From Ophiothrix spiculata (Eukaryota; Echinodermata; Ophiuroidea; Amphilepidida; Ophiotrichidae): a stretch of 30,819 nucleotides of DNA. The notes under the pieces are model-generated. The model made no database searches. It was not told where the DNA came from and saw only the letters and a program-made list of their open reading frames with translations. Both the position numbers and the translations under genes were made by a program. The stretch lies in assembly GCA_000969725.1 (NCBI GenBank), contig JXSR01S059446.1, one strand, 5' to 3'. Below are positions 29,601 through 30,819 of the stretch, one piece after another (the first letter of the stretch is position 1; each line of letters opens with the position of its first letter).

Positions 29601-30073
29601 GTTGGAAAGTGAGAGGTTTGGGGCACATATTCATGAAACGCTGCTCACTATGCGCTGTGGAAGTAGTGATGTCATTACTTGTATTATATAGCCCAGCACA
29701 TGCGATCTGGTTCAAAAACAAATGATCTTGTCAATAGTGGTTACAATGATCACACATATCAACACAATAGACATACTTACACACAAAAATCAGACCATCA
29801 TTTCACTCGCTTTTGTTTACAAACTGAAAAAAGTGACAAGAATAACCTTCTGGTCTATTATAAAACTTTTTTCAAAAACATAATATCGTGATTATATATG
29901 CTAACATTTTCTTCATCTGGATTAAAGAGTACAAAAGCTACAATAGTAATTATTCCCCCAGACTTAATGTGTAATAAAAATGCCCATCATATTTGTTTGG
30001 AACCAGTTGCTCAAAACACCCTTCGCAACGTTCTATTTGCATATATTATGATGTGTCCCTTCCGTAGCGCATA
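29601..30073. other. Intergenic stretch, nothing recognisable
   Basis: Short open frames without motifs; AT-rich; no inverted repeats seen. Confidence 0.4.
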
Positions 30074-30142
30074 GTTGGCAACTAACCTATTGTCAATCTG
30101 TCAAATTATAACAACCTATTAGACAATAGGTAAGTTGCCAAC
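30074..30142. repeat. Hairpin with 21-bp arms
   Basis: GTTGGCAACTAACCTATTG on the left faces CAATAGGTAAGTTGCCAAC on the right, with one mismatch over 21 bp and a loop of 27 nt. Confidence 0.8.
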
Positions 30143-30260
30143 AAACCATATCTAGCTGTAACAACTAGCTACAAGATCTATGACATAACAACCTAACTTG
30201 GAATGGGTAATAGTGTCACTCAGAACACCAGTTGCTCGTGAGAATATCTTTGTCATTTAA

Positions 30261-30545
30261 CCTTTTCCTGCCACAGGGCATCTGGGGGATGGCCTAAATT
30301 ACTGTCAGTTCAGGCGTAGGACGTCCCCAGATGCCCTAAATAAAACTGAAGTATAGCTACCCTCACTGCCTCTTGCCTTCAAAAACACTATCCCAGGCAA
30401 TATGTACAGATACATATGTATTATGCTGAAATCTCACTGAATTATATAAAATATTTCTAAAGATACTTTGAATTTACCGTAGTAGTCAATTAAGAGCTAA
30501 AATGTCTTCGGCCTGGGGTATAAAAACTGGTCAGACTGGAAAGGG
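30261..30545. mobile_element. Probable small TTAA-flanked element (285 bp)
   Basis: TTAA at 30257-30260 and 30546-30549 flanks imperfect inverted ends (CCTTTTCCTGCC against CCCTTTCCAGTC, about 8-9 of 12). Inside, AGGGCATCTGGGG faces CCCCAGATGCCCT at 30275-30336. Short ends and AT-rich context make a chance match possible. Confidence 0.48.
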
Positions 30546-30639
30546 TTAAAAAGTTTAAAAACAACTTACAGGTACACATAGTATATGCATTATGCAAGTG
30601 GATAGGTATAAAAACGACAATGTACAAAGTATGATACAA

Positions 30640-30819
30640 GTATAAAAACTGTACAATTTATTTACAGAAATGGCATGAAAAATGGTGAAAATTTGTCAAA
30701 TTACATTATTGAACTTGTACTTGTAAAAGAATGTTAATTTGTTATCAGTATATAAAACTGTACAATTTATTTACAGAGATTCCATGAAAGTTGCAGAATT
30801 CTGTTAAATTTTGGAATTG
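30640..30819 (+). repeat. 109-bp tandem repeat, cut by the window end
   Basis: GTACAATTTATTTACAGA at 30651 recurs at 30760, with similar flanks (TATAAAAACT/TATAAAACT before and CATGAAA after). A weaker earlier echo lies near 30606. The second unit runs off the window. Confidence 0.75.

Noticed and set aside
29449..29725. Overlapping open frames with paired cysteines
   Set aside because: The cysteine spacing fits no known zinc-binding motif and the frames are short; kept only as part of the inverted duplication.

Overview
The window is AT-rich metazoan nuclear DNA, probably from a marine invertebrate. The signs are one intron-split class A GPCR gene, several decayed non-LTR retrotransposons, a Penelope-like tail, and many non-autonomous DNA transposons with long inverted repeats. 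No operons, ribosome binding sites, CRISPR arrays or phage genes are visible. The species cannot be fixed from sequence alone. The retroelement protein fragments resemble those common in echinoderms, hemichordates, lancelets and lophotrochozoans, but that is an impression and not a search result.

The only gene I consider intact is a rhodopsin-like GPCR on the + strand. Exon 1 is 8546-9266 (TM1-TM5) and exon 2 is 14928-15490 (TM6-TM7 and tail). They are separated by a 5.66 kb GT-AG intron in phase 1, and the spliced CDS is 1284 bp, encoding 427 aa. The family motifs are all present. The ligand is unknown; the overall look is of a peptide receptor.

Layout. 1-600: fragments of an endonuclease/reverse-transcriptase LINE in opposite orientations. 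599-3079: a 5'-truncated LINE copy bounded by a 10-bp target duplication and ending in a GAT microsatellite. It is interrupted by a TA-flanked terminal-inverted-repeat element, which is itself interrupted by a TTAA-flanked foldback element. 3390-5762: small foldbacks, a Penelope-like tail with a degenerate hammerhead-ribozyme fold, and an A-rich short interspersed element. 6504-7133: two further foldbacks. 8546-15490: the GPCR gene, whose intron holds a 21-bp minisatellite, a 1.5-kb inverted-repeat structure, a truncated TTAA foldback and a 224-bp tandem duplication. 15928-18304: reverse-transcriptase fragments of a CR1/L2-like LINE with its 3' UTR, plus a truncated TTAA foldback. 19028-25267: four more TTAA-flanked elements and one TA-flanked element with CAGGGTGTCCC ends. 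23329-27371: hairpins and a diverged duplication cluster. 27441-28260: a TA-flanked element inserted in the arm of another inverted repeat. 28640-30819: an inverted duplication, a probable small TTAA element and a 109-bp tandem repeat.

The main theme is repeated colonisation by TTAA-target (piggyBac-like) and TA-target (Tc1/mariner-like or similar) non-autonomous elements. Many are near-palindromic over hundreds of bases, so transcripts crossing them would form long double-stranded RNA. I found no transposase gene in the window. The observations I rate highest are the three-level nest with readable insertion order, the dense array of TGA[G/C]TCA heptamers inside the TA element, the TTAA foldback family, and the hammerhead-like fold.
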